Positions 8,608 to 16,750 of a DNA stretch of 46,041 nt are shown here, in pieces. The stretch spans positions 1-46,041 of the forward strand of contig NZ_JBLBVK010000021.1 in NCBI RefSeq assembly GCF_047314965.1, written 5' to 3'. The stretch's first letter is position 1, and each line of letters begins with the position of its first letter. Under the pieces are notes generated by a model. It was not told where the DNA came from. It searched no databases and worked only from the letters and a program-made list of their open reading frames with translations. The position numbers and the translations under genes were made by a program. This DNA is from JAVJUV01 sp047314965. Lineage in GTDB: Bacteria > Pseudomonadota > Alphaproteobacteria > Rhodobacterales > Rhodobacteraceae.

Positions 8608-9336
8608 ATGTCACTCTGGGAATACGCCAATCCGCGGAAATTCATGGCCACGACCGATCGGCTCGTGATGCCGCTTTTCGTGCTGGCCGGACTCTGCCTT
8701 GCGGTCGGACTGGTCTGGGGCTTCTTCTTCACCCCCGACGACTTCCGCATGGGCTCGACCGTCAAGATCATCTACATCCACGTGCCGTCCGCGATGATGG
8801 CGATCAACATCTGGGCGATGATGCTGGTGACCTCGCTCGTATGGCTGATCCGGCGGCATCACGTCTCGGCGCTTGCGGCGAAGGCTGCGGCGCCCATCGG
8901 GGTCACCATGACGCTGATCGCGCTCTTCACAGGGGCCGTTTGGGGTCAGCCGATGTGGGGCACATGGTGGGCCTGGGATCCGCGTCTGACCTCGTTCCTG
9001 ATCCTCTTCCTCTTCTACCTCGGCTACATGGCGCTCTGGGCGGCGATCGAGGACCCGGACACGGCGGCGGACCTGACCAGCGTCCTCTGTCTTGTCGGTT
9101 CGGTCTTCGCGCTCCTGTCCCGTTACGCGGTCAATTTCTGGAACCAGGGCCTGCACCAGGGCGCGACACTGTCGCTCGACAAGGAAGAGAACATCTCGGA
9201 TGTCTTCTGGTTGCCGCTTCTCGTGTCCATCGCCGGCTTCATCCTCCTGTTCGTCGCACTGGTGCTCCTGCGCACGCGGACCGAGATCCGTGCCCGCCGC
9301 ATTCACGCGATCGAAGCCCGCGAGAGGATGACCTGA
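8608..9336 (+). CDS. ccmC: heme-handling protein CcmC
   Basis: A 242-residue membrane protein with six transmembrane segments. The tryptophan-rich WWD motif (MWGTWWAWDPRLTS, about residues 116-129) is clear, and two histidines flank it (IYIHVPSAMM near residue 58 and WNQGLHQGAT near 185) as expected for the axial ligands of the periplasmic heme. CcmC loads heme onto CcmE together with CcmD. The stop TGA overlaps the ccmD start by one base. The N-terminal MSLWEYANPRKF is typical of the family. Confidence 0.97.
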   Translation: MSLWEYANPRKFMATTDRLVMPLFVLAGLCLAVGLVWGFFFTPDDFRMGSTVKIIYIHVPSAMMAINIWAMMLVTSLVWLIRRHHVSALAAKAAAPIGVTMTLIALFTGAVWGQPMWGTWWAWDPRLTSFLILFLFYLGYMALWAAIEDPDTAADLTSVLCLVGSVFALLSRYAVNFWNQGLHQGATLSLDKEENISDVFWLPLLVSIAGFILLFVALVLLRTRTEIRARRIHAIEARERMT

Positions 9337-9488
9337 TGCCCGAACTCGGCAAATACGCGGTCGAGGTCGCGCTGTCCTATGGCGTCACGGCGATCCTGCT
9401 CATTGGGATCGTGACCCTCTCGGTGGTGCAAAGCCGCAAGGTGCGCCGGTCGCTGGAAAGCGCCGAGGCGCGTCAGAAGAATGGCTGA
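9336..9488 (+). CDS. ccmD: heme exporter protein CcmD
   Basis: A 50-residue single-pass membrane protein (MPELGKYAVEVALSYGV, then a hydrophobic helix ILLIGIVTLSVV and a basic tail QSRKVRRS). CcmD stabilises the CcmC-CcmE-heme complex. It is identified by its length, topology and place between ccmC and ccmG. Its ATG shares a base with the ccmC stop (TGATG), and its end overlaps the ccmG start by 8 nt. Confidence 0.93.
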   Translation: MPELGKYAVEVALSYGVTAILLIGIVTLSVVQSRKVRRSLESAEARQKNG

Positions 9489-10032
9489 GAAGCGGTCTTT
9501 CCCTTGGCTGGCCCTGATCCCGCCAGTCGTATTCGCCGCTCTTGCGGGACTGTTCTTCGGTGGGATGTACCGCGACGACCCCGATGCGCTGCCGTCCACC
9601 CTGGTAGGACAGCCTGCGCCGCCGGTATCCCTGACGCCGGTGGGGTCCGTGCCGCCCTTTGACAATTCCGTGATGGCCGACGGTCAGGTCAAGATCGTGA
9701 ATTACTGGGCCAGCTGGTGCGCGCCCTGCCGGGTGGAACACCCGCAACTGATGCGGCTGGCCGAGGAGGGGCTGCCCATCTACGGGATCAATTACAAGGA
9801 TGATTCGCAGAAGGCGATCGCCTTCCTGGAAGAGCTGGGCGACCCCTATGTCGGGATCGGCGCCGATACCGCGGGACGCGTCGCGATCGACTGGGGCGTC
9901 TACGGAGTGCCCGAGACATTCGTGCTCGATGGTACCGGAAACGTGGTCCTGCGCTTCGCCGGTCCGATCACCGAAAGCATCCTGGAAAACAGGATACGTC
10001 CGGCGATCGGAAAGGCGTCAGGAACCCAATAG
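9481..10032 (+). CDS. ccmG: thiol:disulfide interchange protein CcmG/DsbE
   Basis: A 183-residue membrane-anchored thioredoxin-like protein. An N-terminal helix (residues ~8-28) anchors a periplasmic domain with the redox motif WCAPC (Cys80, Cys83) and a cis-proline region GVPETFVLDG. It keeps apocytochrome c cysteines reduced for heme attachment. It closes the ccm cluster here; ccmE, ccmF, ccmH and ccmI are not in this window, which is usual in this group where they lie elsewhere. Confidence 0.96.
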   Translation: MAEKRSFPWLALIPPVVFAALAGLFFGGMYRDDPDALPSTLVGQPAPPVSLTPVGSVPPFDNSVMADGQVKIVNYWASWCAPCRVEHPQLMRLAEEGLPIYGINYKDDSQKAIAFLEELGDPYVGIGADTAGRVAIDWGVYGVPETFVLDGTGNVVLRFAGPITESILENRIRPAIGKASGTQ

Positions 10033-10134
10033 CCAGATCAGGATCAGTGCCACCAAAGCCGCGCCTTCCAGGGGCGGAAGTGAAAGCGGCATTGCGCGGG
10101 CTATCACCCTGAGACTGTCACTCGTACGATGCAT
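10018..10134 (-). CDS. possible 38-residue single-pass membrane protein
   Basis: A short frame opposite the end of ccmG that overlaps it by 15 nt. The product would be a basic N-terminus (MHRTSDSLRVIARAMP) followed by one hydrophobic helix (GAALVALILIWLLGS). AGGGG stands 9 nt before the ATG at 10134; an internal ATG at 10092 would give a 24-residue version consisting mostly of the helix. Only the topology and the ribosome site support it. It may be chance. Confidence 0.35.
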   Translation of the reverse strand: MHRTSDSLRVIARAMPLSLPPLEGAALVALILIWLLGS

Positions 10135-10625
10135 ACTACGCTACCCCTGAACTGTTTACGGTCCCATTTATGCCTAATTTTCGCCAATTTACGAGGGAAA
10201 CAGCCTGTTCAGGTTGTATTTCGAAGCAGCGCCGAAACAGTGCGCCTGTCCTTTCGGAACTGTTCGAAATTTCTTCGCAATCATTCGGGATGATGGCCAC
10301 GGAACCGACGCAATTTGACCGCGTGGGCCGACTCACTTCGGGACAGAACGGGGGTCCGAAAAGCACGGGCGCTCCGGTCTTCCGACCGAAGCGCCCTGAA
10401 GATGGATTGCCTGCCCTAGTTGAGTATTCGTAAGGCACGACCTAGGCCACAGGCTCGTCGTCCACGACCGAATAATATCTCGGCGATTGTCTGGACTATC
10501 CCCCTCTGCACGCACTCATTAAAATCGTTAGTCTTAACCCCTCACTCGTTACCTACCTATCCGTTAGCATATATTTGACCCTGCGTCATCGGTTTCGTCG
10601 CCAATTTCACGTTTCTGAAACGAAA
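10135..10625. other. intergenic region without a convincing gene
   Basis: About 0.5 kb between the end of the ccm cluster and the acnA terminator. Both strands hold short open frames (10136-10438 minus, 10170-10433 plus), but their predicted products have no domain-like pattern and their codon use differs from the neighbours. The composition is more AT-rich than the flanks, especially 10500-10580. A strong hairpin lies at 10367-10396. An untranslated RNA is possible but cannot be shown here. Confidence 0.5.
10367..10396. terminator. hairpin, possible terminator
   Basis: The arms GGGCGCTCCGGTC and GACCGAAGCGCCC pair over 12 of 13 positions with a TTCC loop. Read on the minus strand, it is followed by GTGCTTTTCGG, a weak U-rich tail. 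It could end a short minus-strand transcript, but there is no recognised gene for it to serve. Confidence 0.35.
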
Positions 10626-10655
10626 GCGGCCGCGCAAAAAGCGCGGCCGCACAAT
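10626..10655 (-). terminator. Rho-independent terminator of acnA
   Basis: A perfect 10-bp inverted repeat, GCGGCCGCGC (10626-10635) and GCGCGGCCGC (10641-10650), has a five-base loop. In the direction of acnA transcription it is followed by TTTCGTTTC. It lies 24 nt after the acnA stop codon. Confidence 0.8.
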
Positions 10656-10673
10656 TCTTCATCGCTTTGAAAA

Positions 10674-13424
10674 TCAGGCCGACTTGGCGAGATCCCTCAG
10701 CACATAGTGCAGAACACCGCCGTGCTCGATGTATTCCTTCTCGATTGCGGTATCGATCCGGCACTTGATCTGGATCTCCTTCACGGAGCCGTCCGCAAAG
10801 GTGATTGTACAAGGCACAAGCGATTGCGGCTTGAGATCGCCTTCCAGACCCGTGATCGAGACCGTCTCTTCGCCGGTCAGGCCCAGCGACTTGCGGGTGT
10901 CGCCGTCGGTGAACTCGAAGGGAATGACCCCCATGCCGACCAGGTTGGAACGGTGGATACGCTCGAATGATTCCGCGACCACGGCCTTCACGCCCAGAAG
11001 GGCGGTGCCCTTGGCGGCCCAGTCGCGCGACGATCCTGCGCCGTACTGCTCACCGGCGAAGATCACCAGGGGCGTGCCCTGCTCCTGATAGGCCATGGCG
11101 GCGTCGTAGATCGCCATCTGGCTGCCGTCCGGTCCGGTGGTGTAGCCGCCCTCGACGCCATCCAGCATTTCGTTGCGGATACGGATGTTGGCGAAGGTGC
11201 CACGCATCATGACCTCGTGGTTGCCGCGGCGCGAGCCGTAGGAGTTGAACTCCCGCGGAGCCACCTGACGGTCGACAAGGTACCGCCCGGCTGGGGTCGT
11301 GTCCTTGAACGATCCAGCCGGGCTGATGTGGTCGGTGGTGACCATGTCGCCCAGGATTGCCAGAATGCGAGCGCCTTCGACGTTGCTGATGACGCCGGGT
11401 TCCTGCGCCATGCCCTGGAAATAGGGCGGGTTCTGAACGTAGGTCGAGGTCGACGGCCAGTCATAGGTCAGACTGTCGGTGGTCTTGACGCCGCGCCACT
11501 TCTCGTCGCCCTTGAACACATCGGCATATTTCGACTGGAAGGCTTCGCGCGTCACGGTCTGTTCGACCAGCTCGGCGACTTCCCTCTGCGTCGGCCAGAT
11601 GTCCTTCAGATAGACAGGGTTGCCGTCGCTGCCGGTTCCGATCGGATCGGTCGCCACGTTGATGTTCATGTCGCCGGCCAGAGCGTAGGCCACCACCAGC
11701 GGCGGCGAAGCCAGGTAGTTGGCGCGGACATCGGGGCTGATCCTGCCCTCGAAGTTCCGGTTGCCGGACAGAACGCTGGTGGCGATCAGGTCGTTTTCGT
11801 TGATCGACTTGGAGATTTCCGGCTGAAGCGGACCGGAGTTGCCGATGCAGGTCGTGCAGCCGTAGCCCACGAGGTTGAACCCGATGGCGTCGAGATCCTC
11901 CTGCAGACCGGCGGCCTCCAGGTAGGCTGAAACCACCTGGCTGCCCGGTGCCAGCGAAGTCTTGACCCAGGGCTTGCGGGTCAGGCCCTTGGCGCGCGCT
12001 TTCCGCGCCACGAGGCCGGCGCCGATCATGACATAGGGGTTCGAGGTGTTGGTGCAGGAAGTGATCGAGGCGATCACCACCGAGCCGTCCCGCAGCGTGT
12101 ACTCTTCGCCTTCGACCTTGGCCGTCTTGCGTGCATCGGCGGGCGCGGTCAGCGTGTCGCCTTCGGAGGCCATGTCCAGCGCACCGTTCGAGGCATCAAC
12201 GCCGCGGTATTCGCATACGACCTTGTAGAACGAGTCGGCAGCGCGATCGAGCGGGGTATAGTCCTGCGGACGCTTCGGTCCCGAGATCGCCGGAACGATG
12301 GTTCCCATGTCGAGGTGCAGCGTGTCGGTGTAGATCGGTGCGTAATCCGCGCCGCGCCAGAAGCCGTTCTCCTTGGCATAGGCCTCGACCAGCGCAATGC
12401 GGTCCTCGGAGCGGCCCGACTGGCGCAGGTAGCGTAGAGTTTCGTCGTCGATCGGGAAGAAGCCGCAGGTCGCGCCGTATTCCGGTGCCATGTTGGCGAT
12501 GGTCGCGCGGTCGGCCAGCGGCAGGTGATCCAGCCCCTTGCCGAAAAACTCGACGAACTTGCCGACGACACCTTTCTTCCGCAGCATTTCCACGACCTTC
12601 AGCACCAGGTCGGTGCCCGTGGTGCCCTCGACCATCTGGCCGGTCAGCTCGAAACCCACGACCTCGGGAATCAGCATCGAGATCGGCTGGCCCAGCATCG
12701 CGGCCTCGGCTTCGATTCCACCGACGCCCCAGCCAAGAACGGCAAGGCCATTGACCATCGTCGTATGGCTGTCAGTGCCGACCAGCGTGTCGGGGTAGGC
12801 CACTTCCTGGCCGGCCTGATCGGTGTCGGTCCAGACCGTCTGCGACAGGTATTCCAGGTTCACCTGGTGGCAGATCCCCGTTCCCGGCGGAACGACGCGG
12901 AAATTGTTGAACGCGCTCTGACCCCATTTGAGGAAGGTATAGCGCTCCATGTTCCGCTCGTACTCGCGGTCCACGTTCATCTGGAACGCGCGCGGGTTGC
13001 CGAACTCGTCGATCATGACCGAGTGGTCGATCACGAGGTCAACGGGGTTCAGCGGGTTGATCTTCTCGGCGTCGCCGCCAAGCGCCACGATGCCGTCGCG
13101 CATCGCCGCCAGGTCCACAACCGCGGGCACACCGGTGAAATCCTGCATCAGCACGCGGGCAGGGCGGTATGCGATCTCGCGCGGGTTCTGTCCGCCGTTC
13201 GCTCCCCATTCGCCGAAGGCGCGGATGTCATCGACGCTGACCGTCTTGCCATCCTCGAAGCGCAGCATGTTTTCCAGAACCACTTTCAGCGAAGCGGGCA
13301 GGCGGCTGAAATCGCCAAGACCTGCGGCCTCTGCCGCCGGGATCGAGTAATAGGCAACGGACTGGCCGCCGACTGTCAGGGTCTTGCGGGTCTTGGAACT
13401 GTCGTGTCCGACGGTGATGGGCAT
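10674..13424 (-). CDS. acnA: aconitate hydratase AcnA
   Basis: A 916-residue [4Fe-4S] enzyme of the TCA cycle that interconverts citrate and isocitrate via cis-aconitate. The three cluster cysteines are visible: one in ITSCTNTSNP (about residue 456) and two in GYGCTTCIGNSGP (about 522 and 525). Other signatures are LVGTDSHTTMVNGL and the C-terminal swivel region FAGEQYGAGSSRDWAAKG. The start ATG at 13424 (MPITVGHDSSK) has a strong GGGAGG site; the frame is open further upstream, but that part is not conserved in kind. It ends at a terminator and has a 24-bp dyad about 80 nt upstream of the start. The length fits the AcnA/IRP1 class. Confidence 0.98.
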   Translation of the reverse strand: MPITVGHDSSKTRKTLTVGGQSVAYYSIPAAEAAGLGDFSRLPASLKVVLENMLRFEDGKTVSVDDIRAFGEWGANGGQNPREIAYRPARVLMQDFTGVPAVVDLAAMRDGIVALGGDAEKINPLNPVDLVIDHSVMIDEFGNPRAFQMNVDREYERNMERYTFLKWGQSAFNNFRVVPPGTGICHQVNLEYLSQTVWTDTDQAGQEVAYPDTLVGTDSHTTMVNGLAVLGWGVGGIEAEAAMLGQPISMLIPEVVGFELTGQMVEGTTGTDLVLKVVEMLRKKGVVGKFVEFFGKGLDHLPLADRATIANMAPEYGATCGFFPIDDETLRYLRQSGRSEDRIALVEAYAKENGFWRGADYAPIYTDTLHLDMGTIVPAISGPKRPQDYTPLDRAADSFYKVVCEYRGVDASNGALDMASEGDTLTAPADARKTAKVEGEEYTLRDGSVVIASITSCTNTSNPYVMIGAGLVARKARAKGLTRKPWVKTSLAPGSQVVSAYLEAAGLQEDLDAIGFNLVGYGCTTCIGNSGPLQPEISKSINENDLIATSVLSGNRNFEGRISPDVRANYLASPPLVVAYALAGDMNINVATDPIGTGSDGNPVYLKDIWPTQREVAELVEQTVTREAFQSKYADVFKGDEKWRGVKTTDSLTYDWPSTSTYVQNPPYFQGMAQEPGVISNVEGARILAILGDMVTTDHISPAGSFKDTTPAGRYLVDRQVAPREFNSYGSRRGNHEVMMRGTFANIRIRNEMLDGVEGGYTTGPDGSQMAIYDAAMAYQEQGTPLVIFAGEQYGAGSSRDWAAKGTALLGVKAVVAESFERIHRSNLVGMGVIPFEFTDGDTRKSLGLTGEETVSITGLEGDLKPQSLVPCTITFADGSVKEIQIKCRIDTAIEKEYIEHGGVLHYVLRDLAKSA

Positions 13425-13504
13425 GGATGACCTCCCTGGGGTTGAACGGGAATTTGAGGCGGGCATACTCCCCTCGCGGGCCTTTCCGCAAGGGGGTGCG
13501 GCTA

Positions 13505-13528
13505 TTTTGTATACCATGGTGCACAAAA
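13505..13528. promoter_or_regulatory. 24-bp dyad, candidate operator in the acnA / DUF1223 intergenic region
   Basis: The half-sites TTTTGTATACCA and TGGTGCACAAAA are inverted repeats matching at 10 of 12 positions, with a CCATGG centre. It lies in the 239-nt divergent gap, about 80 nt upstream of acnA and 136 nt upstream of the DUF1223 gene. Size and symmetry fit a dimeric repressor or activator site; the TTGT-TACC / GGT-ACAA core resembles GntR-type operators. The regulator is unknown. Confidence 0.55.
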
Positions 13529-13663
13529 AAATCCACCAACTTCGGGTCATCCGCGTCCTGTGGTGCTCGCGCCGCTGTAACCAACTCTCTCAAAACCTTG
13601 ATTGGCACGTCGGGGATGTCTCGGTTACGCAGGGATCAAGCTTGGAATGAAAAGGACCGCGCC

Positions 13664-14362
13664 ATGCGATCGCGCCTTCTGACTCTTGTTGCGGCAGCCT
13701 GGACCGCACTCGGCGGCGCTGCTGCCGCCGACGGACCTGTCGTGGTCGAACTCTTCACCTCGCAAGGTTGCTCCTCCTGCCCGCCGGCTGACAAGATTCT
13801 TGCCGAGATCGCGGAGCGCGACGATATCATCGCCCTCGCGCTTCATGTCGACTACTGGGACTATATCGGGTGGAAGGACCTGTTCGCGAAACCCGCCTTC
13901 ACGCTGCGCCAGCGTGCCTATGCCCACGCCGCCGGAGAGCGTTCGATCTACACCCCGCAAATGATCGTCGGAGGGGTCGACCACGTGGTCGGCACCAAGC
14001 CGATGAAATTGGCCGAGCGGATTGCGGCGCATGCCGATGCGGCGGACGCGGTCTCGGTGCGGCTGTCGCGGTCCGGCGATCGCGTCTCGATCGAGGCCAG
14101 GGCCGAGGGCCGGGTGCCCACCGGCATGGTCGTGCAACTGGTGACCTATACACCAAAGGCGACGGTTGAGATCGGCCGGGGCGAGAATGCCGGGCGCCGT
14201 CTCAGTTATCACAACATCGTCCGCGATTGGGTCGAGGTCGGCACTTGGGACGGGCGCGGGGTTTTCAAGTCCGATGTCCGGGTATCCGCGGATATGCCGG
14301 TCGCGGTCCTCGTGCAGGCAAGGGACGCGGGTCCCATTCTCGGCGCCGCAAAAACCCGCTAG
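13664..14362 (+). CDS. DUF1223 family secreted thioredoxin-fold protein
   Basis: A 232-residue protein with a signal peptide (MRSRLLTLVAAAWTALGGAA, cleavage near AAA-D). The mature part begins VVVELFTSQGCSSCPPADK, with a CSSC pair, and contains the DUF1223 blocks HVDYWDYIGWKD and YTPQMIVGG. The family has a thioredoxin-like fold and is thought to act in the periplasm; its substrate is unknown. The start ATG at 13664 is chosen because it begins the signal peptide. It is divergent from acnA. No terminator is obvious. Confidence 0.9.
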   Translation: MRSRLLTLVAAAWTALGGAAAADGPVVVELFTSQGCSSCPPADKILAEIAERDDIIALALHVDYWDYIGWKDLFAKPAFTLRQRAYAHAAGERSIYTPQMIVGGVDHVVGTKPMKLAERIAAHADAADAVSVRLSRSGDRVSIEARAEGRVPTGMVVQLVTYTPKATVEIGRGENAGRRLSYHNIVRDWVEVGTWDGRGVFKSDVRVSADMPVAVLVQARDAGPILGAAKTR

Positions 14363-14423
14363 AGTGTCCACTCCTGCCGCGGATACCGGACCCGGCGACG
14401 ATCAGGCACCTGTGTCCTGCGCG

Positions 14424-15122
14424 CTAGAGGCCGCGTGACCTCAGATCCAGCCCCAGCGTTTCGCGAAGGCCCGTGGCGCCGCGCGGCGTCACGAAGACCC
14501 GCATTTCACCCCGGCGCGTGCGTATCCAGTCGCGCTGCCGCATCGCGTCAAGAAGGGCCGAGGCCAGCCCGCCACCAAGGTGGTGGCTGTCTTCCGTCCA
14601 GTCGCGGCATAGCCGGAGCGCGCAGCGTGGCCGGTCTTCGAACTCGCGATGATCGATGCCGAACTGACCGAACCATGCCGATCCTGCCTCGGTGACGACC
14701 GGGCCTTTCGGGCTCTGAGTCAGGATGCCTTTCGAGAACAGGGCGGCGGTCATTTCGCAGCCCAGACGCCCGGCAAGGTGGTCATAGCAAAGCCGGGCAT
14801 GAAGCAAGCCTTCGGGCAGGGTCGCCTCGTATGTGGCATCCCGCCTGCGATCGGCCATGGCGGTGATCGAGTCGAGGATGTCGCAAACTTCTCCGTCCGC
14901 CAGCGAGTAGAGCCGGCTGCGCCCGATCTTCTGTTGTACGATCAGGCCCGCCGCAGCCATCCGGGCCAGGTGCTCGCTGGCCGTGCTGGGCGCGATATTT
15001 CCGACCCGCGCCAGTTCCGAGGCGGTCAGCCCGCCATCGAAACGCAGCGCCAGCAGCATGTTGACCCGCACCGGATCGCCCATGGCCGACGTGATCAGCG
15101 CAATTTGAGTCGAGCTCGTCAT
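14424..15122 (-). CDS. ArsR-family winged-helix transcriptional regulator
   Basis: A 232-residue regulator. The N-terminal ~100 residues are an ArsR-type winged helix (MGDPVRVNMLLALRFDGG, recognition helix region NIAPSTASEHLARMAAAG, wing QKIGRSRLYSLAD). The C-terminal ~130 residues are a longer domain without recognised ligand motif; cysteines occur (CYDHLAGRLGC, RPRCALRLCRDW) but no clear metal-binding pair. The start ATG at 15122 is preceded at 2 nt by a perfect palindrome, so the protein very likely represses itself. It faces away from a short doubtful frame at 15203, so its target besides itself is unknown. Confidence 0.9.
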   Translation of the reverse strand: MTSSTQIALITSAMGDPVRVNMLLALRFDGGLTASELARVGNIAPSTASEHLARMAAAGLIVQQKIGRSRLYSLADGEVCDILDSITAMADRRRDATYEATLPEGLLHARLCYDHLAGRLGCEMTAALFSKGILTQSPKGPVVTEAGSAWFGQFGIDHREFEDRPRCALRLCRDWTEDSHHLGGGLASALLDAMRQRDWIRTRRGEMRVFVTPRGATGLRETLGLDLRSRGL

Positions 15123-15124
15123 GC

Positions 15125-15140
15125 TTCGGTATTTACCGAA
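15125..15140. promoter_or_regulatory. palindromic operator at the ArsR-type gene start
   Basis: TTCGGTA-TT-TACCGAA is a perfect 7-bp inverted repeat ending 2 nt from the start codon of the regulator. A -10-like TATTAT on the minus strand lies immediately upstream. A protein bound here would block both the ribosome site region and the promoter, which is the layout of an autorepressed ArsR-type gene. Confidence 0.7.
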
Positions 15141-15202
15141 ATAATAGTCGCCGCGAAAGTGCGAGGTTCGGTGCGGAACCCATAACAGCACCGAGGTCCA
15201 CC

Positions 15203-15427
15203 ATGAATTTCAACGATATCGAGCTGCGGCTTCGCCATCCCGAGGTGTTTCGGCACAGGACGCCGCGCGTGATGCGCCAGCGCGAGAAAGTCAGGCGTGC
15301 AGACCCATGGAAGCAGGTCAGAACTCCGCGCAGCGGCGTCTTGCACTCATGGTTGCCGGGCTGGCTCACCCGTCGTCTGCCACGAAGAAAATCTCTCCCG
15401 CGGTCTCCAATTCGCGGATCGCATTGA
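15203..15427 (+). CDS. doubtful 74-residue frame divergent from the ArsR-type gene
   Basis: This frame starts with ATG at 15203 after CGAGG. The first ~40 residues (MNFNDIELRLRHPEVFRHR...) have plausible codon use, but the rest is arginine/proline-rich and overlaps the 3' end of fliG by 62 nt on the opposite strand. It may be the decayed start of a gene once controlled by the regulator. No family is recognised. Confidence 0.3.
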   Translation: MNFNDIELRLRHPEVFRHRTPRVMRQREKVRRADPWKQVRTPRSGVLHSWLPGWLTRRLPRRKSLPRSPIRGSH

Positions 15428-16415
15428 CGATCCGCATCATCGCTGCCTCGCGGTCCTGCGTTTTTACCGCGCCTTTCTCCTTCGCTTCTTCGCCGATGTT
15501 TTCGGCCAGTCTCTTCGAGATGTTTTCCAGGAAGAACTCGACGGCCTTGCGGTCTGCGCCCTCTGCACCAGCGACGACGGTGACAAGATCGGCCTGCTCG
15601 ATCCTGGCCTGGATCTTCGGCATGTCACGGGGCGAGATGCGCTCGGGGATATTGGCGAAGGTAAAGATCGCCTGGCGGACTTCGCGGGCGAATTCCGCGT
15701 CGTCCTTGTCCAACCCCTCGAGGATCTGGTCGCGCACCGAACCGGGAGCATAGTTCAGGATTGCGCCCACCCGCGTGACCGGACCCTCGGAAAAAGCGCG
15801 GGCAGGGCGTTTTTCCAGCTCATCCGCCAGCGAGACGCCGATGCGATAGACCACGTCCGGCGAGACGCTGCCGGTCAACGAGACGCCATAGGTGATCCTG
15901 CGCGCTCGCTCGCCGGGCAGCATCCCCAGCAGTTCCGCCGCCTTCGAGACCTTCAGTTTGGACAATAACACCGCGGCCACCTCGTTCGACTCGCGTTCCA
16001 GAATCTTCACAAGGCGCTCCGGGTCGACCGAACCGATCCGTTCCCAGGGATCTCCGCGATAGGCGGCAGGCGCCATTTCCCGCAAGCGGCTCGACGCGCT
16101 GGAGCTTATGACCCCGTCCAGCAGCCCAAGCGCACCGTCAAGCCCGGAGGGGAAGGACAGGCCGATATTCTCGATCGCGCTGACGAACTCGTCGACCACG
16201 GCGGCGACCGTGGCCTGGTCGACGGGGGCCATGCGCGCCAGCTGGATCGCAAGCTCGGTCTGTTTCGATTCCGGCAGCGACGACAGGGCCGGCACGGCGC
16301 CCTCCGCCAGCAGCAGGCGAACCACGACGGCGGCCTTTTCCTTGGGCGTCAGCTGTACGCCCGGCGCGGACGCAAAATCGAGAGACAGATCTGGCATGTC
16401 GGTGTCAAAAGGCAT
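15366..16415 (-). CDS. fliG: flagellar motor switch protein FliG (solitary)
   Basis: A 349-residue protein with the FliG layout: an N-terminal domain for the MS ring (LTPKEKAAVVVRLLL), a middle domain (LERESNEVAAVLLSKL) and a C-terminal torque domain (VEFFLENISKRLAENIGEE, EAAMMRIVNAIRELETAGEI). It couples the rotor to the stator and to FliM. The charged torque-helix positions keep their charge sign, but several are swapped: Glu-Glu where E. coli has Asp-Asp, and Lys where it has Arg. There are no other flagellar genes in the window. The start at 16415 (MPFDTDMPDL) has no strong Shine-Dalgarno sequence that I can see. Confidence 0.88.
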   Translation of the reverse strand: MPFDTDMPDLSLDFASAPGVQLTPKEKAAVVVRLLLAEGAVPALSSLPESKQTELAIQLARMAPVDQATVAAVVDEFVSAIENIGLSFPSGLDGALGLLDGVISSSASSRLREMAPAAYRGDPWERIGSVDPERLVKILERESNEVAAVLLSKLKVSKAAELLGMLPGERARRITYGVSLTGSVSPDVVYRIGVSLADELEKRPARAFSEGPVTRVGAILNYAPGSVRDQILEGLDKDDAEFAREVRQAIFTFANIPERISPRDMPKIQARIEQADLVTVVAGAEGADRKAVEFFLENISKRLAENIGEEAKEKGAVKTQDREAAMMRIVNAIRELETAGEIFFVADDG

Positions 16416-16490
16416 TCAGCATTCCCGGTTCCTGTTTCGTTCTTAGCAGGGCAGCCGTTAACGCATGGCTACCGACAGACGGCGCCGGAA

Positions 16491-16522
16491 CAAAAAAGGG
16501 GCGGCCGTTTCGGGCCGCCCCT
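16491..16522 (-). terminator. Rho-independent terminator after the 55-residue secreted protein gene
   Basis: AGGGGCGGCC (16497-16506) pairs perfectly with GGCCGCCCCT (16513-16522) around a 6-nt loop. On the minus strand it is followed by a TTTTTG run. It lies 19 nt after the stop of the small gene at 16542 and upstream of fliG, so fliG probably has its own promoter. Confidence 0.85.
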
Positions 16523-16541
16523 GACGCACATTCGGGAAAAA

Positions 16542-16709
16542 CTAACTTGTGGTCGACGGGACGCAGGCCTGTTGCGCCGCATCGTATTCCGTGCCGTCCG
16601 CGCAGGACATCACGACTTCCTCTTTCGCGTGCTCGCCGAAGCATGCGGCCGAGGCAATGCTCGGCATCACGGCAAGGGCCAGAACGGCGAGAAGTGTCTT
16701 GGTCTTCAT
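16542..16709 (-). CDS. small secreted cysteine-containing protein
   Basis: A 55-residue product with a clean signal peptide (MKTKTLLAVLALAVMPSIASA, cut before ACFGE). The mature part of about 34 residues carries three cysteines (CFGEHAKEEVVMSC, then QQACVPS). Its start has a good AAGGAG site 6 nt upstream. It has its own promoter region and terminator, so it is a single-gene unit. I recall similar tiny proteins in related genomes but know no function; metal binding or a disulfide-held peptide are guesses. Confidence 0.82.
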   Translation of the reverse strand: MKTKTLLAVLALAVMPSIASAACFGEHAKEEVVMSCADGTEYDAAQQACVPSTTS

Positions 16710-16750
16710 GGGTCGCTCCTTGTTGGTCCTCAACTACAAAGTAGCACGGG

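Noticed and set aside
10136..10438. 100-codon minus and 88-codon plus frames in the ccmG-acnA gap
   Set aside because: Both lack domain-like patterns, ribosome sites and host-like codon use, and they are antisense to each other.
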